NCBI RefSeq assembly: GCF_019048865.1
Contig: NZ_CP077604.1
Span: forward strand, 248,001-312,000
Reading direction: 5' to 3'
Length of the DNA stretch: 64,000 nucleotides
From: Aquihabitans sp. G128
GTDB taxonomy: Bacteria > Actinomycetota > Acidimicrobiia > Acidimicrobiales > Iamiaceae
Shown here piece by piece: positions 1 through 7,662 of this stretch (position 1 is the stretch's first letter; each line of letters opens with the position of its first letter). A program made the position numbers and the translations under genes. The notes beneath the pieces are model-generated. The model saw only the letters and a program-made list of their open reading frames with translations, was not told where the DNA came from and ran no database searches.

Positions 1-591
1 GAGGTAGGCGCCGAGGGCGGGGTTGCGGAGGGTGTCGCCGGCGCCGAGCAGCTGGCCGCCGGGGAAGAACACGTCCCGACTGGCCGGGGTCCGGGCCAGG
101 ATCGGTGCCAGGAGGGTGAGGTCCTCGGCCTGCGACGGCGAGACCGCCACGCCGTCGGTGGCCAGCGCCGCCGCCGGTGCCACCACGTCGGCCAGCGGCA
201 GCCGGCCCAGGCGCCCGTGGACGTGGAGGTAGCCGGCGAGCACGCCGGGGACGGCGACCGAGCCCGGGCCGCAGTGGAAGGTCTGCACGGCGGCGGCGAA
301 CGAGACGGACACCTCCTCGAACACCGGCGCGGCACCGCCTTCGGGTCGGCCCCGACCGGGCGTGTCGACGAAGAAGTCGTGGACGGTGTCACGGCCGTCG
401 GCGGTGCGCGCCAGCAGGTAGCCCCCGCCGCCCAGGCTGGTGAAGCCGGGCTCGCACACCGCCGAGGCGAAGCCGGCGGCCACCACGGCGTCGAAGGCGT
501 TGCCGCCGGCGTCGAGCATGGCGGCCGCGGCATCGGCGGCGGCCTCGTGGCCGGCCGCGACGACGCCACGGTGGGGGAGGGGACCGGACAT
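1..591 (-). CDS. Gamma-glutamyltransferase family protein, N-terminal part (runs off window)
   Basis: Open from an ATG at 591 to the left edge of the window (197 codons), so only the N-terminal part is present. Visible family marks are an early segment reading DAGGNAFDAVVAAGFA and then GFTSLGGGGYLL, which match the start of the large subunit of gamma-glutamyltranspeptidases; these are Ntn hydrolases that cleave or transfer gamma-glutamyl groups from glutathione-like substrates. The autocatalytic Thr lies in the missing half. No signal peptide is visible, since the protein starts MSGPLPHRGVV, so a cytosolic homologue (cephalosporin-acylase-like or DUF-type GGT) is possible. It is transcribed in the same direction as the SGNH esterase upstream, with a hairpin between them. 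Confidence 0.88.
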   Translation of the reverse strand, partial: MSGPLPHRGVVAAGHEAAADAAAAMLDAGGNAFDAVVAAGFASAVCEPGFTSLGGGGYLLARTADGRDTVHDFFVDTPGRGRPEGGAAPVFEEVSVSFAAAVQTFHCGPGSVAVPGVLAGYLHVHGRLGRLPLADVVAPAAALATDGVAVSPSQAEDLTLLAPILARTPASRDVFFPGGQLLGAGDTLRNPALGAYL

Positions 592-619
592 GGCGCCGAA
601 GCGTAGGGCTGCGGGCCGG

Positions 620-640
620 GCCCCTCAGGCGGCGAGGGGC
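620..640 (-). terminator. Hairpin between SGNH esterase and GGT gene
   Basis: GCCCCTC and GAGGGGC form a perfect 7-bp stem with a 7-nt loop, just after the stop codon of the leftward esterase gene. There is no U tract, which is common for actinobacterial terminators. Confidence 0.45.
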
Positions 641-641
641 G

Positions 642-1527
642 TCAGCTCGTGACGACCTGGTTGACCTTGGCTGCCACGGTGGCGGCGGTGGCCCGCATGC
701 CGGCGGCGTTGGGGTGGACCGGGGCCGCCACGTTGGTGGGCACGAGGCCCTCGACCCACTTGGCCGAGCCGGCGCAGAAGTCGTGGCCGATGCTCGGCGT
801 GGCGACGTCGACGTAGGTGATGCCGGCCTTGGCGGCCCGGGCCTGGAGCATGGCGTTGAGCTCCTTGACCTTGGCCCGCAGGTAGACGACGTCGGCCGGG
901 AGGATCGGCACCACCGGGTAGCAGCCGGTGCCGGTCTCGGGCAGCACGGTGGGGTAGCCCACGAGGAAGGCCTTGGCCCGGGGGGCCTTGGCCTTGACGT
1001 CGGTGAGGGCCTTGTCGAGCTTCGGGGCGACGGCGGCGATCTTCTCGCTCAGCTCGTCCCGGCCGTCGTGGACGTAGTCGCCCTTGCAGCCGGCGTCCCA
1101 GGGCAGCGACACGGCGCAGTTCTTGACGATGTCGGTGAAGCCGATGTCGTTGCCGCCGACGGTGAGGGTGACCACCTTGGTCTGGCCGTCGAGGGCGCTG
1201 AGCTGGGCCGGGTTGGCCGGTCCGGGCGTCACGTCCTGGGGGGGCGTACAGGTCGCTGATGGTGCCGCCGGAGCAGCTGATGTCGCGGAACTTGGTGACC
1301 TTGATCGCGGGCCGGGCCAGGCTCGGGTAGTTCTTGTTCGACCGGAGGCAGCCGAGGGGGCTGGTGGACTGGTCGGGGATCAGCGGGCCGGCGGCGTAGC
1401 TGTCGCCCAGGGCGACGTAGGTGTCCGGCGCGGCCGGCTGGCAGGCGCTGAGGCCCACCGCGGCGGCGATCGAGACCACCAGCGTGGCCAGGCCCAGGCC
1501 GCGGGTTCGTGCGTGGCGTCCGGTCAT
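642..1527 (-). CDS. Secreted SGNH/GDSL-family esterase lipoprotein (frameshifted in this sequence)
   Basis: The ATG at 1527 follows a GGAGGGAGAA ribosome site. The N-terminus is a lipoprotein signal peptide with lipobox LSAC, then block I VALGDSYAAG (nucleophile Ser), block III VGGNDIGF and a C-terminal PVHPNAAG carrying the catalytic His. This order is that of actinobacterial secreted SGNH esterases/lipases acting on acyl esters outside the cell. The reading frame breaks at the seven-G run 1238-1244: upstream reads ...DLYAPP, downstream resumes QDVTPGPANPAQL only if one G is removed. Repaired length would be 294 aa, normal for the family. Either a sequencing error or a recent inactivation; the flanking halves are perfectly conserved in style, so error is more likely. 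Confidence 0.85.
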
Positions 1528-1607
1528 GGTTCTCCCTCCGGGCCCGCCGTGCGCCGAGCCCCCGTGTCCGCCTGGGCACGGTACTCGCCCGGTGGCCCCC
1601 GAGCGCG

Positions 1608-1637
1608 GCGGTGCCCCGGCCGGAGCCGGGGCACCGC
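1608..1637 (-). terminator. Strong hairpin after SDR gene
   Basis: A perfect 13-bp stem (1608-1620 with 1625-1637) with a CGGA loop lies directly downstream of the leftward SDR stop codon and upstream of the esterase gene. No U tract. Confidence 0.65.
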
Positions 1638-1672
1638 GTGCTCGATGGGGGAAGCGGCCCGGGGGCCGAGGC

Positions 1673-2572
1673 TCAGCCGCCGAGGGCCGCGAGGGTGGCC
1701 TGGAGCTCTTCGGTGAGGTTGGCGGGGACGACGTAGCCGTCCTCGTTGCGGATCTCGTCGAAGTGGTCGCGGATGTCCTCGACCGTGAGGCTCTCGGTGT
1801 CGGTCCAGCCCGGCGTGACGCCGGTGAAGATGCGGGCGACGTGGCCACCGCCGCACGAGTAGACCTCGCCGGTGACCGGGACGTCCTCGTGGGCCAGCCA
1901 GGCCACGACGGGGGTGATGAACTCCGGGCCCAGCTTGTCGACGAGCGGGCCGAGCAGGTCCTCGGTCATGCGCGACTTGGCCACCGGGGCGATGGCGTTG
2001 GCCTTGATGTTGTTGCGGGCGCCCTCGACGGCGAGGACGCGCGTGAGCCCGACGATGCCGGCCTTGGCGGCGCCGTAGTTGGTCTGGCCGAAGTTGCCGA
2101 AGATGCCGGCGGCCGAGGAGGTGTTGACGATGCGGCCGTAGTTCTGGGCCCGCATGGTCTCCCAGGCGGCGAGGGTCACGTAGAACGAGCCCTTGAGGTG
2201 CACGTCGATGACCGGGTCGAGCTTGGCGGCGTCCATGTTCTTGAACGCGGCGTCCCGCAGGATGCCGGCGTTGTTGATGACGATGTCGACGCGGTCGTAG
2301 GCGTCGAGGGCCGTCTTGATGATCGACTGGCCGCCCTCGGGGGTGGCCACGGTGTCGTAGTTCGGGGTGGCCTCGCCGCCGGCGGCCTTGATCTCGTCGA
2401 CGACCTGCTGGGCGGCGGTGTGCGAGCCGCCCTCGCCGTCGACCGAGCCGCCGAGGTCGTTGACGACCACGAGGGCGCCGCGCTTGGCGAGCTCCAGGGC
2501 GTGCGAGCGGCCGAGGCCGCCTCCGGCGCCGGTGATGACCGCGACCTTGCCGTCGTAACCGAGATCAGCCAT
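1673..2572 (-). CDS. SDR family oxidoreductase, (3R)-hydroxyacyl-CoA dehydrogenase type
   Basis: 299 aa; start ATG 2572 chosen over upstream codons because GAGGAGCAA lies just before it. Rossmann motif TGAGGGLGRSHA, then VVVNDLGG, NNAGILRD, catalytic Ser in NTSSAAG, and YGAAK (catalytic Tyr-x-x-x-Lys). The VVNDLGG and GILRD signatures are those of the dehydrogenase domain of peroxisomal multifunctional enzyme type 2 and its bacterial relatives, which oxidise (3R)-hydroxyacyl-CoA with NAD in beta-oxidation. C-terminal tail of about 50 residues beyond the core. A paralogue with a MaoC partner lies at 19414-20316, so this one is probably another lipid-degradation isozyme; the exact substrate is unknown. 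Confidence 0.9.
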   Translation of the reverse strand: MADLGYDGKVAVITGAGGGLGRSHALELAKRGALVVVNDLGGSVDGEGGSHTAAQQVVDEIKAAGGEATPNYDTVATPEGGQSIIKTALDAYDRVDIVINNAGILRDAAFKNMDAAKLDPVIDVHLKGSFYVTLAAWETMRAQNYGRIVNTSSAAGIFGNFGQTNYGAAKAGIVGLTRVLAVEGARNNIKANAIAPVAKSRMTEDLLGPLVDKLGPEFITPVVAWLAHEDVPVTGEVYSCGGGHVARIFTGVTPGWTDTESLTVEDIRDHFDEIRNEDGYVVPANLTEELQATLAALGG

Positions 2573-2621
2573 GGGTGTCGTTGCTCCTCGAGGGGGTTCA
2601 GATGGTGCGGCGGCCACGGTA

Positions 2622-2639
2622 GCGGCGGCCTCCCGCCGC
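2622..2639 (-). terminator. Short GC hairpin between methyltransferase and SDR
   Basis: GCGGCGG and CCGCCGC form a 7-bp stem with loop CCTC in the 102-bp gap after the methyltransferase stop. Weak evidence, since such repeats are common at this GC content. Confidence 0.3.
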
Positions 2640-2674
2640 CACGAAAGCCGGCGACGTCGAGCCGGCCCCCTCGA

Positions 2675-3808
2675 TCAGGGCGCGGGAGCGGGGTCGTGGA
2701 CCAGGGCGGCGAAGAGGGGGCCCGCGTGGACCACCCGCAGGCCGATGGCCAGGAAGGGATCGAGGGTCGGCGCGTTCAGGTACAGCAGCACCAGCGGCCG
2801 GTCGCGCTGGTCGAGCGAGCGGCGGAGCAGGGCGGCGAACCGGTCGAGCACCTCGGGCTGCAGGGGGTTGTTGAGGAACAGCGTGGCGACGGCGGGATCG
2901 ATCGGCTCCGCCAGCGCGTCGCCCTGGACGATCGTGGCGGCACGGCCGAGGCGATGCCGGGAGCTGGCCACCAGGTCGGGGTCGTGCTCGATGCCGCTGA
3001 GCGTGGCGAACCCGAGGCGACGGGCGACCTCGAGCACCCGGCCGGAGCCGCTGCCGACGTCGAGCACGGTGCCGGCCCGGGCGTCGGCGGGCACCAGGGC
3101 GAGGGCCTGGCGGATGGTCCGGTACCGGCTCTCCGCGTGGTGGACGGTCCCCGGCGGGGCGGCGGCGATCACGGCCCGGGTGGCCGCGGGTGCGCTGCGG
3201 CGGCGCTCCCGCACCAGCCAGTAGCGGTCCTCGGCGAGCGTGGCGACGGTGCGAGGCAGCACGGCGGGACTGATCCCGGCGAGGCGTCGGGCGGTCCGCG
3301 AGCCCGGAAGGTGGGTGCGGACCGAGTCGAGCGAGCCGCGCGCCGGGGCCAGCCAAGGGTGGCGCAGGGCCCAGCTCCACACCTGGTCCGGGCCGATCGT
3401 CCCGCCGAACCAGGGCGCGCCGAACGCGGCACCGAGCGGGCCCGCGGCGGCGACCCGCACGTCGATGCGGCACCACCCCTGGGCGTGGAGCTGCGGCAGG
3501 GCCGCCTCGATCGCCCGGCGCACGTCGGCCGGTCGGCCGGGCCGGTCGAGCGCCACGCCGACGACCGTCCCGATCCGGGGGTGGCGGTCCTGCCAGCGCA
3601 TCGCCGCGGCGCGGGTCGCGGCCGACGCGGGCCAGGCCGGCGAAGCGCCCGCGGCCCGATCGGCCGACCGGTCGCCGGCGGGGGACGGTTCGGCGACGGG
3701 GGCCGGGTCCGGTCGGAGCTCGGCCCGGCGTCGGCCCACCTCCACCCAGCCGCCGGGCGCCCGCCCGCTCGCCTCGACGCGGATGCGGGTGGGTCCCCGG
3801 CCGGTCAC
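2675..3808 (-). CDS. SAM-dependent class I methyltransferase
   Basis: 377 aa. The GTG start at 3808 overlaps the stop of the acyltransferase gene by GTGA, so the two are translationally coupled; earlier in-frame codons would lie deep in that gene. Residues 1-70 are low-complexity, about 75-205 form a region I do not recognise, and the C-terminal third is a Rossmann methyltransferase with motif I VLDVGSGSGRVLEVA (about 247-260), acidic motif II IEHD and a motif IV-like LFLNNP. Third gene of a deacetylase, acyltransferase, methyltransferase operon, so a cell-surface glycan or glycolipid substrate is likely. That is an inference from context only. Confidence 0.8.
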   Translation of the reverse strand: MTGRGPTRIRVEASGRAPGGWVEVGRRRAELRPDPAPVAEPSPAGDRSADRAAGASPAWPASAATRAAAMRWQDRHPRIGTVVGVALDRPGRPADVRRAIEAALPQLHAQGWCRIDVRVAAAGPLGAAFGAPWFGGTIGPDQVWSWALRHPWLAPARGSLDSVRTHLPGSRTARRLAGISPAVLPRTVATLAEDRYWLVRERRRSAPAATRAVIAAAPPGTVHHAESRYRTIRQALALVPADARAGTVLDVGSGSGRVLEVARRLGFATLSGIEHDPDLVASSRHRLGRAATIVQGDALAEPIDPAVATLFLNNPLQPEVLDRFAALLRRSLDQRDRPLVLLYLNAPTLDPFLAIGLRVVHAGPLFAALVHDPAPAP

Positions 3809-4839
3809 CGGGGCGACGGGGTCCGGCCCCGCCGCTGGCGACGCCGCTGGAGGTCCAGCGCCAGCTGTCGACCGAGCTCGAGCGCCGGCAGGCGCGACCG
3901 TCGCACCCACGGCAGGTGGTGCACGGCTCCGCCGTACTTGGCCTTGTAGGTGCCGCCGCCACCGAAGTTGAACCGGACCGCGCCCCGGTCCCGCCAGGTG
4001 CGCAGCGCCGTCCACATCAGCGCCTCGTTGGGCAGCAGGTGCTGGTGGCGGCGGTGGCTGGCACCCATCCAGTACTCGGCGGTGCCCCCGGGCAGGCCCG
4101 GGAAGATGCCCGTGGCCGCCGGGTCGCCGTCGGGGGTGCGGGCGCGGAGGAGCACGAGCCGGCCGGTGGGCCCCAGGTGGCGGACGAGGGCGGCGACGCG
4201 CTCGACCGGATACGTGGGCACGAGCCCGCGCTTGGCGAACGCCTCCGAAACCTGGCCGTAGTACTCCTGGACGAAGGTGGGGTCGGTGGGCGGCACGGCC
4301 TCGACCGTGATGCCGTTGCGCAGGGCCCGCCGGACGTCGCGTCGCCCGTGGGCGGTCATCCCGGCGAGCAGGGCATCGTCGCCGATGGGCGTCCCCTCGC
4401 TCGCCAGGTCCAGCTCGTAGCCACCGAGGTGGGCGATGGCGAAGCCGGGGGGCACCGCTGCGTCGTCGGTGAGCGCCCGGTCGGCGAGCTCGAGGTGGAT
4501 GCAGCCGAGCTCGCCGAAGGCGAAGGACGGCAGCGCGGCGTAGGCAGCTGTCCGGTCCACGCCGTCGTCCAGGTTGAACCCCATGGCGGCGGTGGTCCAG
4601 CCCCGCAGCGGCGCTCCCAGGAAGCGGAGGCCGGCCCGGCGGGTGGTGGCCCCCGTGAACCAGCCCACCTGCTCACGGCCCTGGAAGACCCGGGCCACCA
4701 CGGGCTCGGCCGCCTGGGACTCGACCAGGAAGTCGAGCCACGCCCGGGTCTGGGAGATCGTGCGATCGGGTCGGCGGTCCAGGTCGTCCCAGGGGACCGA
4801 AGGGGCCGCCGCCCGCTCCAGGTGCAGCGGCCCGCTCAT
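3805..4839 (-). CDS. FemAB/BioF2-like GNAT-fold N-acyltransferase
   Basis: 344 aa. ATG at 4839 overlaps the deacetylase stop by ATGA. The protein has the tandem-GNAT layout of FemAB-like proteins: an N-terminal half with WLDFLVESQ and FLGAPLRGW, and a C-terminal half with EAFAKRGLVPTYP, LRARTPDGDPAATGIF, EYWMGAS and PNEALMW followed by FNFGGGG near the end. Family members transfer aminoacyl or acyl groups to peptidoglycan precursors or to extracellular polysaccharide sugars; those next to polysaccharide deacetylases usually modify exopolysaccharide. Here the gene sits between a deacetylase and a methyltransferase, with both junctions overlapping. The actual acyl donor and acceptor cannot be told. 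Confidence 0.75.
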   Translation of the reverse strand: MSGPLHLERAAAPSVPWDDLDRRPDRTISQTRAWLDFLVESQAAEPVVARVFQGREQVGWFTGATTRRAGLRFLGAPLRGWTTAAMGFNLDDGVDRTAAYAALPSFAFGELGCIHLELADRALTDDAAVPPGFAIAHLGGYELDLASEGTPIGDDALLAGMTAHGRRDVRRALRNGITVEAVPPTDPTFVQEYYGQVSEAFAKRGLVPTYPVERVAALVRHLGPTGRLVLLRARTPDGDPAATGIFPGLPGGTAEYWMGASHRRHQHLLPNEALMWTALRTWRDRGAVRFNFGGGGTYKAKYGGAVHHLPWVRRSRLPALELGRQLALDLQRRRQRRGRTPSPR

Positions 4840-5864
4840 CGGCGCCGCCGGGCGATCGCCTTGCGGGCCTCGCTGCCGGTGCGGGCGCGCAGCTGGTCCC
4901 CGAGCCACCGCCGCTCCATCCGTCGGCGTGCCGCGTCGTCGAGCGGCACGTCGACGCCCCTTCGCTCGCGCAGGTGGTCGAGCAGCGACGAGGCGGTCGT
5001 GAACCAACCGGGCCGGGCCGCGAGCCGCTCCATCGCCGGGGCGAAGCGCGGGTCGAGTCGGCCGTCGGGAGCGGTGTCGACGCCGAGGTGGGTGTACGCG
5101 ATGCAGGCGCCGCCCTCCGCCTCCAGGCGGTCGAGGCGAGCGGGGTCGAGCAGGTCGAGCAGCGGCACCAGCGTCGGCGCCTGGGTCGCTGCGAACCACC
5201 AGTTCACGTAGGGGCGGGCGGGGTCGTGGTACGGGAGCTGCGGGCACGGGTTCAGCACGTTGACGTCGGTGAAGGTGAAGTTGCGCCAGTAGTCGATGCG
5301 GTCGCGCAGCACGTCGCCCCAGAAGTAGGGGCTGGTGGGCACCTCGCCCTGGAAGTGCCGGGGGTTGGCGGCCGGGCCCGGCGCCTCGGGGCGCTCCGGG
5401 CGGGCCAGCGCGCTGGCGTGGTCGAAGAGCCAGGAGCGGGCGCCGGTCAGCCTCCGGGGCCCCCAGTACATGGCCTCGAGGTTGCCCGAGTGGTCGGCGC
5501 CGATGCGGGGGTCGGCGCCGAACATGTCGCGGAAGGCGTCGAGGGCCGCCACGGTGGACTCGCGGGTCGAGGGGTGGTCGCTGGCGTTGTGGTAGCCGAT
5601 CTCGTGGCCGGATGCCTGGAGGCGCTGGACCCAGGCGAGGTAGTCGCGATCGGCGCAGGTGGCACCGCCGGTGCGGGGCGGGCCGGAGGGGGCGACCGGC
5701 CAGACCGACTTCGTGATCCGGAAGCCGAGGTCGGTGAGCACGTCGTAGACCGGCGGGCCGTTGACCAGGGTGGTCATGTCGGTGTCGTCGAAGATCGTGA
5801 AGGCGAAGCGGGCGCCGCCCGGCCACGAAGGCGCAGCGGGCCGCCGCCCTCGGGTCGTCTGCAT
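4836..5864 (-). CDS. Polysaccharide deacetylase-like (NodB-homology) protein
   Basis: 342 aa, ATG at 5864 with GGGGAGGGG before it. Asp pair FDDTD (D26, D27) resembles the NodB motif 1, and GHEIGYHN with H87 and H92 resembles the metal-binding His motif 2; YTHLGVD about residue 265 may be the late His motif. No signal peptide, so it acts in the cytosol or is a divergent, possibly inactive, family member. First gene of a three-gene operon with 4-nt overlaps. Carbohydrate esterase family 4 enzymes remove N-acetyl groups from glycans; the spacing here (long insert between motifs) is unusual, so the substrate may be a non-standard surface sugar. Confidence 0.7.
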   Translation of the reverse strand: MQTTRGRRPAAPSWPGGARFAFTIFDDTDMTTLVNGPPVYDVLTDLGFRITKSVWPVAPSGPPRTGGATCADRDYLAWVQRLQASGHEIGYHNASDHPSTRESTVAALDAFRDMFGADPRIGADHSGNLEAMYWGPRRLTGARSWLFDHASALARPERPEAPGPAANPRHFQGEVPTSPYFWGDVLRDRIDYWRNFTFTDVNVLNPCPQLPYHDPARPYVNWWFAATQAPTLVPLLDLLDPARLDRLEAEGGACIAYTHLGVDTAPDGRLDPRFAPAMERLAARPGWFTTASSLLDHLRERRGVDVPLDDAARRRMERRWLGDQLRARTGSEARKAIARRRR

Positions 5865-5905
5865 GCCCGGCCCCTCCCCACCGTCGGTGTCGCGGCCCGG
5901 AGCCT

Positions 5906-5933
5906 AGCGATCGGCCCGGCGGGGCCGATCGCT
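5906..5933 (-). terminator. Perfect 12-bp hairpin after acyl-CoA synthetase gene
   Basis: AGCGATCGGCCC (5906-5917) pairs perfectly with 5922-5933 around a GGCG loop. It starts 2 bp beyond the stop codon of the leftward synthetase gene and precedes the deacetylase operon. Confidence 0.65.
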
Positions 5934-5935
5934 GC

Positions 5936-7555
5936 TCAGGCGTCGATGCCCAGCTCGTCCTTGGCGTGCTGCTTGAGCCGCTTGTAGTCGACCTTGCCGT
6001 TCGGGGCCCGGCCGATCGTGTCGACGGCGAGCACCCGCTTCGGGGCCTTGTAGGAGGCCAGCTTGGCCTTCACGTGGGCGATGATCCCCGGCTCGTCCAG
6101 CTCGGTGCCGGGTGCCAGCTCGACCACGGCGGTGATGGCCTCGCCGAACTTCTCGTCGGGCACGCCGACGGCGACGGCGTCGCGGACGTCCTGGTGGGTC
6201 TTGAGGACCTCCTCCACCTCTTCGGGGAAGACCTTCTCGCCGCCGGTGTTGATGCACACCGAGCCGCGGCCGAGGAGGGTGATCGAGCCGTCGGCCTCCA
6301 CCGTGGCGAAGTCGCCGGGGATGGAGTAGCGCTGGCCGTCGACGGTGACGAAGGTGGCCGCCGTCTTCTCGGGGTCCTTGTAGTACCCCACGGGCTGGTG
6401 GCCGCCGACCGCGACCCGGCCCTGCTCGCCGGACCCGGGCGCCACCTCGCGGAGGTCCTCGGTGAAGACCTTGGTGTGCTCGCCGACCTTGAACTTGGCG
6501 GTGCCGGCGTCGGTGCCCGCGGCCGAGACCGACTGGCCCATGCCCACCGCCTCCGACGAGCTGAAGGCGTCGACGATCATGGCGTGGGGGAGGTGGCGGA
6601 TCAGGCCCTGCTTCGAGGCCTCGGAGAACATCACGCCGGACGACGTGAAGACGAACAGGCTGGAGAGGTCCCAGCGGTCCGGCTCGGCGTCGAGCGCCCG
6701 CAGCATGGGCTTGGCGAAGGCGTCGCCCACGATGGCCGTGGTGTTGCCCTTGTGGCGCTCGATGGTGTCGAACAGCTCGGCGATGTCGAGGTTGCGGCCC
6801 TCGAGGGTGACCACGCTCCCGCCGCCGGAGAGGGCGATGAGCTGGGTCATGCAGCCGGTGCCGTGCATGAGGGGGCAGGCCGGCACGCTGACGATGCCCG
6901 GGCCCTGGACCAGGTCCCGCGTGACCTGGTAGTCGACCGGGTCCTGGCCGTAGCGGGGGTTGGTGCCCAGGGCGATGATGTTGCGGATGTTGTCGTCCTG
7001 GCGCCACATCACGCCCTTGGGCATGCCGGTGGTGCCGCCGGTGTAGAGCATGTAGAGGTGGTCCCCGTCCCGGCCCCACGGCGCCTCGACCTTCTCGGGG
7101 TGCGAGGCCGCCACCGTCTCGTACGGGATGGCCCAGTGCGGGCACGGCCCGGCGCCGTCGTCGACCCAGAGCCAGGTCCTGACCTTGGGCACGCGCTCGC
7201 GGATGCGCTCGATGTTCGCGGCGAAGGTGCCGTGGAACACGACGGCCACCGCGTCGGCGTTGTCCCAGAGGTAGGTCAGCTCGTCGTCGGCGTAGCGGTA
7301 GTTGGTGTTCACCGGGACGAGGCCGGCCTTGAACGACCCGAACATCGTCTCCATGTAGGCGGGGTCGTTGTACAGGTACAGGGCGACCTTGTCCTGCTCC
7401 TGGGCGCCGGCGTCGAGCAGCTGGCGGGCCACGCCGTTGGCGCGCTGGTCGAACTCCCGCCAGGTGTAGGTGCGGTCCCCGTGCACCTGGGCCGGGGCGT
7501 CGGGGATCTGGCTCGCCACCGTCTCCCAGATCTCGGCGTAGTTCCAACCCGGCAT
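5936..7555 (-). CDS. Acyl-CoA synthetase (AMP-dependent, FadD-type)
   Basis: 539 aa; ATG at 7555 preceded by AAGGGGAC. Adenylation motif YTGGTTGMPKGV (about 171-182), aromatic-rich GGGSVVTLEG, SSSEAVGMGQS, GDFATVEADG, and the C-terminal NGKVDYKRLK with the catalytic Lys. These make it an ANL-superfamily ligase that activates a carboxylic acid to acyl-CoA through an acyl-adenylate. The GGTTGMPKGVMWRQDD variant is typical of actinobacterial FadD proteins of lipid and sterol side-chain catabolism. It is divergent from an acyl-CoA dehydrogenase, with a palindromic operator in the shared 107-bp gap, so the two are probably co-regulated. Substrate unknown. Confidence 0.92.
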   Translation of the reverse strand: MPGWNYAEIWETVASQIPDAPAQVHGDRTYTWREFDQRANGVARQLLDAGAQEQDKVALYLYNDPAYMETMFGSFKAGLVPVNTNYRYADDELTYLWDNADAVAVVFHGTFAANIERIRERVPKVRTWLWVDDGAGPCPHWAIPYETVAASHPEKVEAPWGRDGDHLYMLYTGGTTGMPKGVMWRQDDNIRNIIALGTNPRYGQDPVDYQVTRDLVQGPGIVSVPACPLMHGTGCMTQLIALSGGGSVVTLEGRNLDIAELFDTIERHKGNTTAIVGDAFAKPMLRALDAEPDRWDLSSLFVFTSSGVMFSEASKQGLIRHLPHAMIVDAFSSSEAVGMGQSVSAAGTDAGTAKFKVGEHTKVFTEDLREVAPGSGEQGRVAVGGHQPVGYYKDPEKTAATFVTVDGQRYSIPGDFATVEADGSITLLGRGSVCINTGGEKVFPEEVEEVLKTHQDVRDAVAVGVPDEKFGEAITAVVELAPGTELDEPGIIAHVKAKLASYKAPKRVLAVDTIGRAPNGKVDYKRLKQHAKDELGIDA

Positions 7556-7624
7556 GTGCGTCCCCTTGTTTCGCCCTCGGTCGGGGGCGAGTGTACGGGA
7601 GGCGCCCGGCCCGCCGGACCCCAC

Positions 7625-7640
7625 TTGACCGTTCGGTCAA
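7625..7640. promoter_or_regulatory. Palindromic operator candidate TTGACCG-TT-CGGTCAA
   Basis: Perfect 7-bp arms (9 bp counting flanking AC/GT) with a 2-bp centre lie between the divergent acyl-CoA synthetase and dehydrogenase genes. The form is typical of TetR-family operators. The right edge is 22 nt from the dehydrogenase start. TTGACC could also be its -35 box, 19 nt from the -10 box. Related sites lie at 11221-11236 and 14460-14475. Confidence 0.65.
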
Positions 7641-7649
7641 GTTCTGCGG

Positions 7650-7655
7650 TACCGT
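7650..7655 (+). promoter_or_regulatory. -10 box of leaderless acyl-CoA dehydrogenase promoter
   Basis: TACCGT ends 7 nt before the ATG at 7663. Transcription would therefore start at or next to the start codon; no ribosome site is present. Confidence 0.55.
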
Positions 7656-7662
7656 CCCGAGC

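Noticed and set aside
23..606. Plus-strand open frames over the GGT fragment
   Set aside because: They are shadows of the minus-strand gene with no recognisable sequence.
1238..1244. Programmed frameshifting in the esterase and other genes
   Set aside because: No slippery heptamer with downstream pseudoknot is evident, and seven independent cases in unrelated genes make an assembly error simpler.
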